DNA from: an uncultured Oscillospiraceae bacterium
GTDB lineage: Bacteria; Bacillota; Clostridia; Oscillospirales; Acutalibacteraceae
Reading direction: 5' to 3'
Assembly: GCA_905192745.1 (NCBI GenBank)
Contig: CAJJLZ010000001.1
Span: forward strand, 124,001-188,000
Length of the DNA: 64,000 nucleotides
The notes under the pieces were generated by a model. It was not told the origin of the DNA. It saw only the letters and a program-made list of their open reading frames with translations, and did no database searches. Numbering within the stretch: position 1 is the stretch's first letter; every line of letters begins with the position of its first letter. Made by a program: the position numbers and the translations under genes. Of this stretch, positions 17,829-27,308 are shown one piece after another.

Positions 17829-19196
17829 GTGAGGGACATACAGGATATCAAAAGCGGGAAGGAACGGCTGCGGGACATTCGGGACAATTTGAAACAGCCG
17901 TGGCTGCTCGCGCTCCTTTGTGTTTCCGGTATTCCCCTGTTCCCGGAATATATCGCGCCGCTGCTGGCGGGCGGCGCCCTGCTGGCGGCGTATTTTGACG
18001 CCCGTGAGCGGCAGCGCCGGGTAATGGTCGGCACTCTGGGAAAATGGATTCTGGTCTATATCGCGTATATGGCGTTCGGTTTGCTGTATACGCCGCATTT
18101 CCTGTCTACACTGTCTACGGCGGCGATGTGGGCGGTCATGTTTCTGGCGTATCTGGCGGTTACCACCGTTCTGACCGATCGCAGCCGGTTTGACACCGCG
18201 TTGTTCTGCATTTCTCTGGTCGCGGGGCTGGCGGGGCTGATTGGCTGCCTTCAATACGGCCTTCGGGCGTTTTTAGGTCTGGATATCTCTCTGCAGTTCT
18301 GGCGTTTTATCGATCAGGTGGTGTTTGAATGGCTGCCGCTCAAGCTCCTGCCCATCACTACCGATCTGCGGGTCTCCTCCACCTTCAATAATCCGAATAT
18401 TTTCGCGGAATATCTGGTGATGGTGATTCCCTTCCTTTCCTATTACGCCTTCAGCGGACGGCGAACCGGCGCGCGGATTCTCTGCCGCTGCTGTCTTCTG
18501 GCGGCGGTCGGCGGGGTGGCGTTTTCCTTTTCCCGCGGGTGCTATCTCGCACTGCTTGCGATCGCGCTGATCTTCTGCGCGGCGAATATCCGGAAAATCA
18601 TGCTGATTATCGTCACTGCCGCTTCCGCGCTCCTGCTGATTCCCGAATCGGTGCTGGCCCGGCTGTTTTCGGTGACCGGGATGGACGCGTCGGTCAGCGA
18701 ACGGCTGGATATCTGGGCGGCCGGTCTGCGCACCATTGGTCAGGATCCCCTGTTTGGAATGGGCGCGGGGGTGGATAATACATGGGATATGCTGCTTCGC
18801 CATGGCATCAACGCCCCGCATATGCACAATCTTCCCTTACAGCTGCTGGCGGAGGGCGGCGTGATCGCCCTCGGCATTCTGCTGGCAGTGGGCTGGAAGC
18901 TGCTTCGCGGCGGGGTGGATATGCTTCACCGGTCCCGGGATACCCGGATGATGGGCGTCGTGTTCCTTGCCTTTACCGCCGCGTTCTGTATGGACGGCAT
19001 GGTGGATTTCCCCCTGCTGACGCCCAAGCTGGTGGGCGTGTTTCTGATGGTTCTCGCGCTCGGGGATGCGGCGATGAAGCTGTATCTCGATCGGGAATTG
19101 CAGCCGCTGACGGATACGGCTCCCTTTTCCCGGTTTGCGCGGTTGATTCGGAAGCATCGGGAAAAAACGTATGCCAACACGCCGTTGGGGAAATAA
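17829..19196 (+). CDS. O-antigen ligase/polymerase-like membrane protein
   Basis: About 455 residues with ten or more hydrophobic segments, of the O-antigen ligase/Wzy type that joins or polymerises surface polysaccharides on the outer face of the membrane. The family-typical region is visible: TFNNPNIFAEYLVMVIPF, FSFSRGCYLALLAIALIF, the long loop after SERLDIWAAGLRTIGQDPLFG (residues near 285-305) and GINAPHMHNLPLQLLAEGG. The start is uncertain: GTG 17829 has GGGAGG 12 bases upstream, while an in-frame GTG at 17796 lies in the last repeat unit. The substrate is unknown, and no other polysaccharide genes adjoin it. Confidence 0.8.
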   Translation: MRDIQDIKSGKERLRDIRDNLKQPWLLALLCVSGIPLFPEYIAPLLAGGALLAAYFDARERQRRVMVGTLGKWILVYIAYMAFGLLYTPHFLSTLSTAAMWAVMFLAYLAVTTVLTDRSRFDTALFCISLVAGLAGLIGCLQYGLRAFLGLDISLQFWRFIDQVVFEWLPLKLLPITTDLRVSSTFNNPNIFAEYLVMVIPFLSYYAFSGRRTGARILCRCCLLAAVGGVAFSFSRGCYLALLAIALIFCAANIRKIMLIIVTAASALLLIPESVLARLFSVTGMDASVSERLDIWAAGLRTIGQDPLFGMGAGVDNTWDMLLRHGINAPHMHNLPLQLLAEGGVIALGILLAVGWKLLRGGVDMLHRSRDTRMMGVVFLAFTAAFCMDGMVDFPLLTPKLVGVFLMVLALGDAAMKLYLDRELQPLTDTAPFSRFARLIRKHREKTYANTPLGK

Positions 19197-19210
19197 TGGG
19201 CAAGCCGATA

Positions 19211-19260
19211 GCCGTGCGGAAAGCCTCCGGTATCCATTGGGGACTTTCCGCACGGCTTTT
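19211..19260 (+). terminator. Terminator after the polymerase-like gene
   Basis: GCCGTGCGGAAAG (19211-19223) pairs with CTTTCCGCACGGC (19244-19256), followed by TTTT. Confidence 0.85.
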
Positions 19261-19315
19261 GCAGGGAATCTCCCCCTGATTGTTTGGTTGTCAAAATATT
19301 GTCGAAAGAACCCGC

Positions 19316-19344
19316 TTGACATCCCGCGCGGAATACGGTAACAT
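19316..19344 (+). promoter_or_regulatory. Promoter of degV
   Basis: A consensus TTGACA (19316-19321), exactly 17 bases, then TAACAT (19339-19344), about 100 bases before the degV start codon. Confidence 0.8.
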
Positions 19345-19447
19345 AGTATCGAAAACCAGATGGGCAAAAAGTGGAAAGGCATGTCTTTCCGGTCCGCGTC
19401 CCTCCTCCGGGAGAACCGGACCGCCTGTTGAAAGGAATGAAGTCAAT

Positions 19448-20314
19448 ATGTATCGTATTACGACCGATTCAACCTGCGATCTGCCGCAGGCGTTTTATCA
19501 GGAGCGCGGGATTGCGTATATCGGGCTGAGCTTCCAACTGGACGGAAAGGAATATAAGGAGGGGCCTGACGTCGCCGTAACCTCCAAGGAGTTTTACGAC
19601 CAGCTCCGGGCGGGGAAGGAATCCTCTACCATGCAGGTCAACACCTTTGAATTTACGTCCTTTGTCGAGCCGTTTCTCGCCGCCGGGGAGGATGTACTCC
19701 ACATCGCCTTTTCCAGCGGATTAAGCGGCACCTTCGATTCCTGCCGGCGGGGCGTGGAAGAACTGAAGGAAAAATACCCCGACCGCACGGTGGTCGTGGT
19801 GGACAGCCTCTGCGCGTCGATGGGCGAGGGACTGCTGACATTTTACGCGGATGAAAACCGGAAGGCCGGGATGACCCTGCAGGAGAATGCCGAATGGCTG
19901 GAAAGCAACAAGCTGCATCTCTGCCACTGGTTCACTGTGGATGATCTGATGTTCCTGCACCGGGGCGGGCGGGTGAACAAGGCCTCCGCCATTTTCGGTT
20001 CCCTTCTGGGAATTAAGCCGGTTCTGCATGTGGACGACGAGGGGCACCTGATCCTTGTCTCCAAGGCCAGAGGCCGGGTCGGTTCGATCGACGCGCTGGT
20101 TCAGCGGATGAAGGAAAGCGCGAACGACGATATCAAGGAGCAGACGGTGTTCATCAGCCACGGCGACTGTCAGGATGAGGCGGAACTGTTGGCCGATAAG
20201 GTGCGCAAAACGATGGGCGTCGAGAAAATTGTGATTTCGAATATCGGTGCGGTGATCGGTTCCCATTCCGGCCCCGGCACCATCGCCCTCTTCTTTATGG
20301 GGAAGCAGCGGTAA
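19448..20314 (+). CDS. DegV family fatty-acid-binding protein
   Basis: 288 residues. DegV-family proteins bind a fatty acid in a two-domain fold; the FakB members present it to the kinase FakA for phosphorylation. Motifs seen: ITTDSTCDLP at the start, STMQVNTFEF, the IAFSSGLSGTFDS loop and VDSLCASMGEGLL, then FLHRGGRVNKASAI and the ending IGSHSGPGTIALFFMG. All are family hallmarks. ATG 19448 has AAAGGA at the proper distance, so an upstream in-frame start at 19280 is rejected. It is a single-gene unit between a promoter and a hairpin; a fakA partner is not visible. Confidence 0.92.
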   Translation: MYRITTDSTCDLPQAFYQERGIAYIGLSFQLDGKEYKEGPDVAVTSKEFYDQLRAGKESSTMQVNTFEFTSFVEPFLAAGEDVLHIAFSSGLSGTFDSCRRGVEELKEKYPDRTVVVVDSLCASMGEGLLTFYADENRKAGMTLQENAEWLESNKLHLCHWFTVDDLMFLHRGGRVNKASAIFGSLLGIKPVLHVDDEGHLILVSKARGRVGSIDALVQRMKESANDDIKEQTVFISHGDCQDEAELLADKVRKTMGVEKIVISNIGAVIGSHSGPGTIALFFMGKQR

Positions 20315-20353
20315 GAACCGCAGGGGCGAATTCTCAAAAGAATCAGCAAAGAA

Positions 20354-20397
20354 CAGATACGCCGTGAAACAGGGGGTTCGCGGCGTATCTGCCTTTT
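20354..20397 (+). terminator. Terminator after degV
   Basis: CAGATACGCCG (20354-20364) pairs with CGGCGTATCTG (20381-20391), then CCTTTT. The remaining roughly 250 bases up to the next gene hold only its promoter. Confidence 0.75.
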
Positions 20398-20490
20398 ACG
20401 ACGGCAATGGTTCTATGGGAGAAAGCGGCTCGGGAATCTCCGCCGCCGTAGAAAGAGTGGGCGAAATGCAGGAAACCGGCCGCAAATCGG

Positions 20491-20519
20491 TTGCCCTCTT
20501 TAGAAAAATATGCTACAAT
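20491..20519 (+). promoter_or_regulatory. Promoter of the YfhO-like gene
   Basis: TTGCCC (20491-20496), a 17-base spacer, then TACAAT (20514-20519), 125 bases before the start codon. Confidence 0.55.
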
Positions 20520-20644
20520 ACACTGTATCTGCAACAGAGTAAGATCGGCCGCGGACCAAGGGCAAAACCGGACTTGCGGTGAAAGCGGTCCGGGGCCGTC
20601 GTATGGATTCCGAAAATTTTGGGAAGGGCGAGGGGTAGACGCCA

Positions 20645-23600
20645 ATGAGAAAGACGTCCGATTCAAAAACCAATTTTTTGCGCACAGTGATTTTGGCGAT
20701 CGTGTTTCTGTCGCTGACCTGTCTGCTGTATCTTGGATTTCAGGAGGATAAGCAGCTGGTTACGCAGAATCAGAAACTGCTGTATTCCCTCGGCTTCGGC
20801 GGTCTGCTGGCCGGTCTGGTGACGCTGCTGCTCGCCGTCCAGACGGAGGAGCACGCGCCCGCGGCGAAGAGCAAATGGTTTTATCCCGGGATGGCCGGTC
20901 TGCTTGGGCTGGTCTGCATGGCGCTGGCCTATATGTATATGGGCGTGTGGCCGGTGGGCGACCGCAGTGTGATGGTGGTGGATATGCATCACCAGTATGC
21001 GCCGCTGCTGGCCCAGCTGCGGGATATGATCCTCCACGGCGGAAACGGACTGTATTCCTTTGATATCGGTCTCGGCGGCAGCTTTCTGCCGTTGTTCGCG
21101 TATTACCTTTCCAGCCCTTTCAACCTTCTGCTTACGCTTTTCCCGGAGGGTATGCTCAACGAGGGGATACTGGTTATTACCCTGCTGAAGAACGCGCTGA
21201 CCGCGTTCAGCTTCGCCCTCTGCGTCCAGTATATTTATCGCCGCCGGGATATCTCCGTGGTGATCGTGTCCATTATGTACTCCATGATGATGTATCTGAT
21301 CGCCTATTCCTGGGATATCATGTGGCTGGACTGCGTGATGATCCTGCCGATCGTCATCATGAACTTTGAAAAGCTGATGCGCACCGGCAAATACCTGCCG
21401 TATGTGCTTTCCCTGGCCTATGCGCTGTACGCGAATTATTACATCGGCTTTATGCTCTGTGTGTTCCTGGTGCTGTATTTCCTTTGCTTCTCCCTGCGGC
21501 AGGTGCGGACGTTCTCTTCCCGCAAACGGTTTTTCGGCCGCTTTGCCGTCGGATCCCTGCTTGGCGGCGGGCTGGTGATGTTCCTGCTGGTTCCAACTTA
21601 TCTGGCGCTTGGCCAGACCTCGGCCGCCGGCGGCACCCTGCCGGAGATGAAGAACAACTTCGATATGTTCAATCTTCTCGGCCGGCATCTGTATGAGACA
21701 TCCCCCACCATCCGTTCCGGCAACCTGCCGAACATCTACTGCGGCGTTCTCTCGATTTTCCTGCTGCCGATTTTCGCTACCCTGCGGTTCATTCCGATGC
21801 GGCGGCGGGTATCGTATATCGGTCTGCTGGGGGTTATGGGCGCGAGTCTGGTGCTTAACCAGATGGATCTGCTCTGGCATGGCCTGCATGCGCCGAACGA
21901 CCTGCCCTATCGTTTTTCCTTCCTGTATTCCTTCGTTCTGCTTCTGATTGCCTATGAAACGCTGACCCATATCCGGGAGATTCGCTTCCGCCAGATCAGC
22001 GGGTCTTTCCTTGGGCTGCTCGCCTACCTGATGCTGGAGGAACGGTTCGGGGACGAGGCATACGGCTTCTCCACGATTTACGTCAGCCTGCTGCTGATTG
22101 GACTGTACGCCGTGATTACCGGACTGGTCTCCCGCCGGAGGCTTTCCGCCCGTCCCGCCTATTGCCTGCTCCTTCTGGTGGTGACGGCTGAGATGGTATT
22201 CAACGGCGGCGTCTCCTTTCAGGCGGTCAATTCGAAGGAGTATTTTACCGCCCGTAAGGATTATGTGGCCAACGACGTGACCGAGGCGCTGCATACAGCG
22301 GTGAACCGCACCGAGGAAATTGGGGACGCGGCGTCGAACGGCGCGTTCTACCGGCTGGAATTCCTGCCCCGCCGCACTACGGTGGATACCGCGCTGTACG
22401 ATTATCACGGCTGTACGGTGTTTGCCTCCAGCAATCCGCAGAGCGTGACCAAGTTTATGGGATATCTCGGATACGCTGTCAACGGGGTGAACAGCTACCT
22501 GTACAAGAGCTTTGTTCCCACCACGGATTCCCTGCTCGGGATCAAGTATGTCGTGCTGAACAGTGATCTGAGCAGCCATCCCCAGCTGACCAAGCTGGAA
22601 CAGACCGGTACGAATGAAAACCCCTATTATATTTATGAGAATACCGACGCCCTTCCGGTGGGCTTTGTGGCGGCATCCTCGATCAAGAGCTGGCAGCCCG
22701 TGCAGTATAACCCGATTGCCTCCCAGAATTCCCTGTTCGCCAGCCTGACCGGCAATGCGGACGAGTTGTTTGCCCTGGCCGCGACCGCAGTGGATCCCGA
22801 CAGCGGTATGAACGGCAGCACGGGCGGCGGCACCAGCTTTTCGGTAAATCCGGGGGACGGCCAGCAGACCGTCCGTTTCAATGCTGCGGTGGCGGAAACC
22901 GGCCAGGCGTTTGTGTACATTGATTGCGGCGCCGCCAAGAGCATCAGTGTGAGCAGCGGCAGCAATACCTGGAGCGTCAGCCCCCGCGAGCCCTTTATCA
23001 TCGACGCCGGAAGTCTGAGCGCCGGCGATACGGTCACCGTTTCGGTGACGGCGGAAAGCAGCTGCACCGGCAATATCTATGTCGCGACGCTCCGGAAGGA
23101 TGTATACGAGGCCAAGCAGAGCGTGCTGGCCGAAAGCCCCTTTGTGGTGAAGGAATACAGCGACACTCATCTTTCCGGCACAGTCAATGCCGCCAAGAGC
23201 GGCGTGCTTTTCACCTCCATTCCCTATGACGAGGGGTGGACGGTGAAGGTGGACGGCAAAAAGGTGGAAACCTTCGCCGCCTGCGATGCGATGCTGGCCT
23301 TCGATCTCGGCGCCGGCGAGCATACGGTGGAACTGAGCTTCTTTACAGTCGGGCTGATTCCCGGCATTATCCTAAGCATCGTCAGCCTGATCCTGCTGAT
23401 CCTTCTGCTCTGGTTTATCCAGAAAAACGTAAACCGCCGCGACCCGGGGGATGATGAATTCGTGGCGTTCGGCCGTCTGCTTCGCCATGTATCGGCCGGC
23501 CGCACGGCTTCGGAAATGCCTTCTCCGCCGCCGGCAGCGCCCGGAGAGTCCATGCGGCCCGGTTCGGGGCCGGTTTCCGTCCCGGAGGAAGGCGGAGAGA

Positions 23601-23713
23601 CACCGCAGACGCCCGGGCGGATCGGGGCGGGTTCCGCGGACGGCGCTGGCGGGCAGGAACCGACAAAAGACGATTCCGAGGGCTTCGATTACGATACCGA
23701 CGCCGGTTTCTGA
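20645..23713 (+). CDS. YfhO-family membrane protein (GT-C-like)
   Basis: A 1022-residue protein with about 13-14 membrane segments. It belongs to the YfhO family, polytopic proteins related in layout to GT-C glycosyltransferases and implicated in glycosylating lipoteichoic acid or other surface polymers. Visible features: MVVDMHHQYAPLL and GLGGSFLPLFAYYLSSPFN in the first outer loop, LPYRFSFLYSF, then a soluble domain (about 540-890) with YDYHGCTVFASSNP, a final TM segment (VGLIPGIILSIVSLILLILL) and a roughly 100-residue Pro/Gly/Glu-rich cytoplasmic tail. GAGGGG precedes ATG 20645. The exact sugar and acceptor cannot be read from the sequence. Confidence 0.88.
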   Translation: MRKTSDSKTNFLRTVILAIVFLSLTCLLYLGFQEDKQLVTQNQKLLYSLGFGGLLAGLVTLLLAVQTEEHAPAAKSKWFYPGMAGLLGLVCMALAYMYMGVWPVGDRSVMVVDMHHQYAPLLAQLRDMILHGGNGLYSFDIGLGGSFLPLFAYYLSSPFNLLLTLFPEGMLNEGILVITLLKNALTAFSFALCVQYIYRRRDISVVIVSIMYSMMMYLIAYSWDIMWLDCVMILPIVIMNFEKLMRTGKYLPYVLSLAYALYANYYIGFMLCVFLVLYFLCFSLRQVRTFSSRKRFFGRFAVGSLLGGGLVMFLLVPTYLALGQTSAAGGTLPEMKNNFDMFNLLGRHLYETSPTIRSGNLPNIYCGVLSIFLLPIFATLRFIPMRRRVSYIGLLGVMGASLVLNQMDLLWHGLHAPNDLPYRFSFLYSFVLLLIAYETLTHIREIRFRQISGSFLGLLAYLMLEERFGDEAYGFSTIYVSLLLIGLYAVITGLVSRRRLSARPAYCLLLLVVTAEMVFNGGVSFQAVNSKEYFTARKDYVANDVTEALHTAVNRTEEIGDAASNGAFYRLEFLPRRTTVDTALYDYHGCTVFASSNPQSVTKFMGYLGYAVNGVNSYLYKSFVPTTDSLLGIKYVVLNSDLSSHPQLTKLEQTGTNENPYYIYENTDALPVGFVAASSIKSWQPVQYNPIASQNSLFASLTGNADELFALAATAVDPDSGMNGSTGGGTSFSVNPGDGQQTVRFNAAVAETGQAFVYIDCGAAKSISVSSGSNTWSVSPREPFIIDAGSLSAGDTVTVSVTAESSCTGNIYVATLRKDVYEAKQSVLAESPFVVKEYSDTHLSGTVNAAKSGVLFTSIPYDEGWTVKVDGKKVETFAACDAMLAFDLGAGEHTVELSFFTVGLIPGIILSIVSLILLILLLWFIQKNVNRRDPGDDEFVAFGRLLRHVSAGRTASEMPSPPPAAPGESMRPGSGPVSVPEEGGETPQTPGRIGAGSADGAGGQEPTKDDSEGFDYDTDAGF

Positions 23714-23725
23714 TATCTGAGTGTC

Positions 23726-23766
23726 AAAAAGGCGATACGCTTTTTACATAAGCGTATCGCCTTTTT
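23726..23766 (+). terminator. Terminator after the YfhO-like gene
   Basis: A perfect 17-bp stem (23726-23742 with 23750-23766) with A-rich and T-rich ends. The roughly 190 bases that follow hold no supported gene. Confidence 0.9.
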
Positions 23767-23953
23767 GCATGAACCGACGGTCATGCTGCTGCAGTACAGG
23801 CAATCAACCGGAAAACCAGACGGCCTTTGCGGTCCGGGGAGTATCGATGCGCGGAAGGCCTGTGCCGGGCGGAGGGGAATGGGGGGAATCCGGGTTCAAC
23901 CGGGGAACGACAGCGCATGGGAACGATTCATCGGGATGGTAAAAGCAGACGCC

Positions 23954-23980
23954 AAAAAGCCTCCGTAAAAACGGAGGCTT
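23954..23980 (-). terminator. Terminator of rpsT
   Basis: On the minus strand AAGCCTCCGT pairs with ACGGAGGCTT (23971-23980 and 23957-23966) and is followed by TTTTT. It lies 25 bases beyond the rpsT stop. Confidence 0.85.
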
Positions 23981-24004
23981 ACAAGACAAGCGCGCCGTAT
24001 GGCG

Positions 24005-24259
24005 TTAGGCGTTGACCTTCTTGGCAAGGGCGGACTTTCTCCTTGCAGCGGTATTCTTGTGCAGGAGACCCTTGGCGGCAGCCTGATCGATCTTTTTGAT
24101 CGCCTCGCGGACCACCTCGTTCTTATCGGCAGCGCCGGTTTCGACCGCGATGTTCGCTTTTTTGATCTGCGTTTTCAGAGCGGAGCGGTTGGCCTGATTC
24201 TGCGCAGACTTCACGGCGATAACCTTCACACGCTTCTTTGCGGATTTGATGTTGGGCAT
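24005..24259 (-). CDS. rpsT: 30S ribosomal protein S20
   Basis: An 84-residue basic protein that binds the 5' domain of 16S rRNA. It begins MPNIKSAKKRVKV and contains NRSALKTQIKKA, DQAAAKGLLHKNTAARRKS and a Lys-rich end, all typical of S20. I chose ATG at 24259 because AGGGAGG lies seven bases upstream; an in-frame GTG two codons earlier is less likely. It is monocistronic, with its own promoter and terminator. Confidence 0.97.
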   Translation of the reverse strand: MPNIKSAKKRVKVIAVKSAQNQANRSALKTQIKKANIAVETGAADKNEVVREAIKKIDQAAAKGLLHKNTAARRKSALAKKVNA

Positions 24260-24307
24260 GGTCACACCTCCCTTGCTGAGTCTTATTCATAAATCACGCA
24301 AAAGTTA

Positions 24308-24336
24308 TGTTACCATGAATCCCGTAAAAATGCAAC
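24308..24336 (-). promoter_or_regulatory. Promoter of rpsT
   Basis: On the minus strand TTGCAT (24331-24336), a 17-base spacer and TAACAT (24308-24313), about 50 bases before the start codon. Confidence 0.65.
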
Positions 24337-24506
24337 TGTTTTTTACAGGAGTTTGCGGATATGACGTGGATTTTCTTTGAAAGAATCAACGGGAGAGCAA
24401 GAAGAGCGTGGTAAAAGCGCAAATTTGGGGAATCCTTTTTCTGTACTCTTTTATGACCGCCGGGTACACGGGGATCATAAAAACAGGAGAAAGGGGCGGA
24501 AACCGC

Positions 24507-25388
24507 ATGCCAATGAGAACCGATCTGGCGATCGAGGCGGCTGTTCTGGCGCAGGACGGCCGGGCCGAAGCACTGTCCGGCGTCCGGCAGGAGAGCGAGC
24601 AGGAGGGGGAAATGACGCTCACCCGGATCATTATAGAAAATGAGGAGGGAGCCGAAGCGCTCGGCCGTCCGCTGGGGACCTATATTACGGCCGAACTGCC
24701 GCCTTTAACCGACGACGAAGAGGGAATGGAGGAAAAGGCAAAGCGGCTGGGAGAGGAACTCCGTGCCCTGCTGCCGCCGGAGGGAGCGGTGCTGGTGATC
24801 GGACTGGGGAACGAAGCGATCACGCCCGACGCGCTGGGGCCTCATGCCGTCCACATGGTGATGGCCACCCGCCATATTGAGGGGGAATTTGCCCGCAGCA
24901 TCGGATTGGACGATCTGCGTCCCGCCGCCGTGCTCGCTCCCGGTGTGCTCGGACGTACCGGGATGGAAAGCGGGGAAATCGTGCGGGGAGTGTGCGGCGT
25001 GATACGGCCCGCCGCCGTAATTGTGGTGGATGCGCTCGCCGCGCGCAGTGTGGCGCGGCTGGGCAGTACGCTCCAGCTCTGTGACACCGGGATCGCTCCC
25101 GGATCGGGGGTGGGGAATAACCGGATGCTGCTGAATGCCGAGACGCTGGGCGTCCCGGTAATCGGAATGGGGGTGCCTACCGTGGTGGATGCGCGGACCA
25201 TCGCCCTGGAGCTGACCGGCCGGGAGGAATCCGCCGATTCGGTCACTCCGCGCGGGGAGGCGATGATGGTCACCCCCCGGGAGATCGACCTGCTGATCGG
25301 CCGGGCATCCCGGCTGGTGGCAATGGTCATCAACGCCGCTCTGCAGCCGGAGTATTCGCCCCTTTCCCTGATTGCCGCCGCAAAATAA
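24507..25388 (+). CDS. gpr: Germination protease (GPR)
   Basis: A 293-residue member of the GPR endopeptidase family, which starts degradation of small acid-soluble spore proteins on germination. It is made as an inactive zymogen in the forespore. Family motifs: MRTDLAIEA near the start, VIGLGNEAITPDALGPHAV, APGVLGRTGMESGEIV, VDALAARSVARLGSTLQL, DTGIAPGSGVGNNR and GVPTVVDARTIA. ATG 24507 gives a normal N-terminus. It is about 70 residues shorter than the Bacillus subtilis enzyme. It lies upstream of spoIIP, as in many spore formers. Confidence 0.95.
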   Translation: MPMRTDLAIEAAVLAQDGRAEALSGVRQESEQEGEMTLTRIIIENEEGAEALGRPLGTYITAELPPLTDDEEGMEEKAKRLGEELRALLPPEGAVLVIGLGNEAITPDALGPHAVHMVMATRHIEGEFARSIGLDDLRPAAVLAPGVLGRTGMESGEIVRGVCGVIRPAAVIVVDALAARSVARLGSTLQLCDTGIAPGSGVGNNRMLLNAETLGVPVIGMGVPTVVDARTIALELTGREESADSVTPRGEAMMVTPREIDLLIGRASRLVAMVINAALQPEYSPLSLIAAAK

Positions 25389-25498
25389 TGCTTACGGAAT
25401 AAAGCCGTTTGCGGGGCGCGGAACGCGGCCGGCGCCGGAAGCGGGATGGGGCTCCTTCCCGGGCATAATCCGCCGTATCGGCGCATAGGCTGATAACG

Positions 25499-26674
25499 GT
25501 GATGACGATGAGGAGAAGCCCTGTCCCAAGCCGACGAAAACAAAATAATGCTCCGGGCCGTCCGAACGGCCGGATCGCCCGGCTCCTTCTGTCGTTCGGC
25601 ACAGTCGCGGTCTGTATCGCGCTGGCTGTCGGCGGGCTGTCGGGGGAGCAGATGCTGGATATCGGCCGCCGCATGGCACTGCTTTCCGTCGGAATGATGC
25701 AGCCGGAGGGAGGCGCGGAGGCGCTGAGCGGACGGTTGGACCGGGTACCCGCCGCAAACAGCGGGAAGGAACAGACCGAATCGGTTGACGGTCCCACCGT
25801 GCCGTATACGCCGGGAAGCGGCAATCAGGAGGGTGTTGATCTTCCGACGGGCGGCGACGCCGTCATCCCGCCCAATGCGGGAGACGGCGGCAGTATCACA
25901 GAGGAACAGCTCACTATGGGAAGCAGTTTCGTGCAGGGCGTCGCGATCAAGAATGCCAGCAGCGCCACCATCAATATTGCGGAGCAGATTGCTGTCGCGC
26001 CCGCGCTGGGACTGACCAATACCGCCGAACCTCAGGTGCTGATTGTGCATACGCATACTACCGAGGGGTATATGTCCTACGACGCGGGGTATTATAATGC
26101 CGCCGACCTCTCCCGCACAAAGGACAACAGCCGCAATGTGGTGAACGTCGGGGAGGCGATCGCCGCTCAGCTTCGTGCCGCGGGGATTGGCGTCATTCAT
26201 GACATTACGATTCACGACAACCCCAAATATACCGGTGCATACGACCGCTCCGCGGCGACGATACAGAAGAATCTGAAGACGTATCCGACCATTCGGGTTG
26301 TGCTGGATATCCATCGGGACGCAATCTACCGTTCTTCTGCCAACCGGCTGAAGCCGACCGCCGTTATCAACGGGAGAAAGGCGGCCCAGATGATGGTTAT
26401 TGCCAGCGCCTGCGATTCCTCTTCACAGCCCCATCCGAACTGGCCGGAAAATCTGCGGTTGGCGCTGCGGCTGCAAAGCGCACTGCATACCCAGTATGAA
26501 GGGATTGTCCGCCCGCTGTATCTGGTGGACAGCCGATATAATCAGCATCTCACCAAGGGCTCCCTGCTGATTGAAGTCGGAACCGACGGCAATACGGTGG
26601 AAGAGGCTTCCTATTCGGGTCAGATTCTTGGTAAAACCCTGGCGCAGGTATTGAATTCGCTCAAGGAAGAATAA
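25499..26674 (+). CDS. spoIIP: Stage II sporulation protein P (peptidoglycan amidase)
   Basis: A 391-residue membrane-anchored N-acetylmuramoyl-L-alanine amidase of the SpoIID-SpoIIM-SpoIIP engulfment machine in the mother cell. It has a basic N-terminus, a TM anchor near residues 27-48, a variable linker, then the catalytic domain beginning VLIVHTHTTEGYM, followed by DNSRNVVNVGEAIAAQL, VLDIHRDAI and LLIEVGTDGNTVEEA. The first codon is GTG 25499, with ATGs at 25502 and 25508; no strong SD decides between them. It follows gpr by 110 bases. SigE-type control is expected from known biology but I saw no clear promoter. Confidence 0.93.
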   Translation: MMTMRRSPVPSRRKQNNAPGRPNGRIARLLLSFGTVAVCIALAVGGLSGEQMLDIGRRMALLSVGMMQPEGGAEALSGRLDRVPAANSGKEQTESVDGPTVPYTPGSGNQEGVDLPTGGDAVIPPNAGDGGSITEEQLTMGSSFVQGVAIKNASSATINIAEQIAVAPALGLTNTAEPQVLIVHTHTTEGYMSYDAGYYNAADLSRTKDNSRNVVNVGEAIAAQLRAAGIGVIHDITIHDNPKYTGAYDRSAATIQKNLKTYPTIRVVLDIHRDAIYRSSANRLKPTAVINGRKAAQMMVIASACDSSSQPHPNWPENLRLALRLQSALHTQYEGIVRPLYLVDSRYNQHLTKGSLLIEVGTDGNTVEEASYSGQILGKTLAQVLNSLKEE

Positions 26675-26705
26675 AGGATTACCAATCGGAGCGGGGGAGC
26701 CCGCG

Positions 26706-27098
26706 GTGCAAAGGACGATGAAAATGCAGAAGAACGGAAAAGTTCGGAAAAAGAAGGAAAAATATCGGCGGCTGCGGGCTTTCTGCGCCGCCTTTACCCT
26801 GACGCTCAGCCTGCTGATGCTGGGCGCGGGATTTTTGGTCGCCGATTATAATACGCGGCGGATTGGGTTCGGCAGCGGCAGCCTGCGGCTGGATGTTTCC
26901 ACGCAGGAAGGAAGGATCCTGCTCAGTCTGTTCGGGCGGGAAAAAGCGGTCACGCTCTCCCGGGAAGTACAGGAATGGGTGGGGAAAGTCTGGACGCTCG
27001 CCCCCGCCGGCTGGAAAGCGGAGGTGTGGCTGCTTCAGGGCGAACGGGAAGCCGCGCCCGCTCTGTTGGAATGGGTCGGGGCGGATACAGAGGAATGA
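26706..27098 (+). CDS. Single-pass membrane protein of unknown function
   Basis: About 124-130 residues: a very basic start (KNGKVRKKKEKYRRLR), one hydrophobic segment near residues 27-48, then about 80 outside residues rich in charged and aromatic amino acids (GSLRLDVSTQEGRILLSLFGREKAVTLS). I do not recognise a family. The start could be GTG 26706 or ATG 26718 or 26724. It begins 31 bases after spoIIP and lies between spoIIP and spoVT, so a sporulation role is possible but unproven. Confidence 0.6.
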   Translation: MQRTMKMQKNGKVRKKKEKYRRLRAFCAAFTLTLSLLMLGAGFLVADYNTRRIGFGSGSLRLDVSTQEGRILLSLFGREKAVTLSREVQEWVGKVWTLAPAGWKAEVWLLQGEREAAPALLEWVGADTEE

Positions 27099-27308
27099 AT
27101 TGGGGACGATGCTCCGCGCAGGGGGGCACCGTCCTTTTCCGTTTTTTATCGTCCCGTTTTTTAGCGGACAGGAGAAAAACGGGGGGGAAGTCCGCGTATA
27201 TATTTCCTTTGCTTGCAAACAATAACAGAGCACAAAATAAGAATGCAGGGGAGTGGACGGCCTCCCATGGACCGCCTGTTTCCTGCGAACGATATTGGAG
27301 GAATTGTT

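Noticed and set aside
19280..19447. Longer N-terminus for the DegV protein
   Set aside because: It would include the consensus promoter and lacks an SD; the family begins at MYRITTDST.
20663..23323. Long His/Gln-rich open frame antisense to the YfhO-like gene
   Set aside because: The translation has low complexity typical of shadow frames, and the plus strand has clear membrane segments and family motifs.
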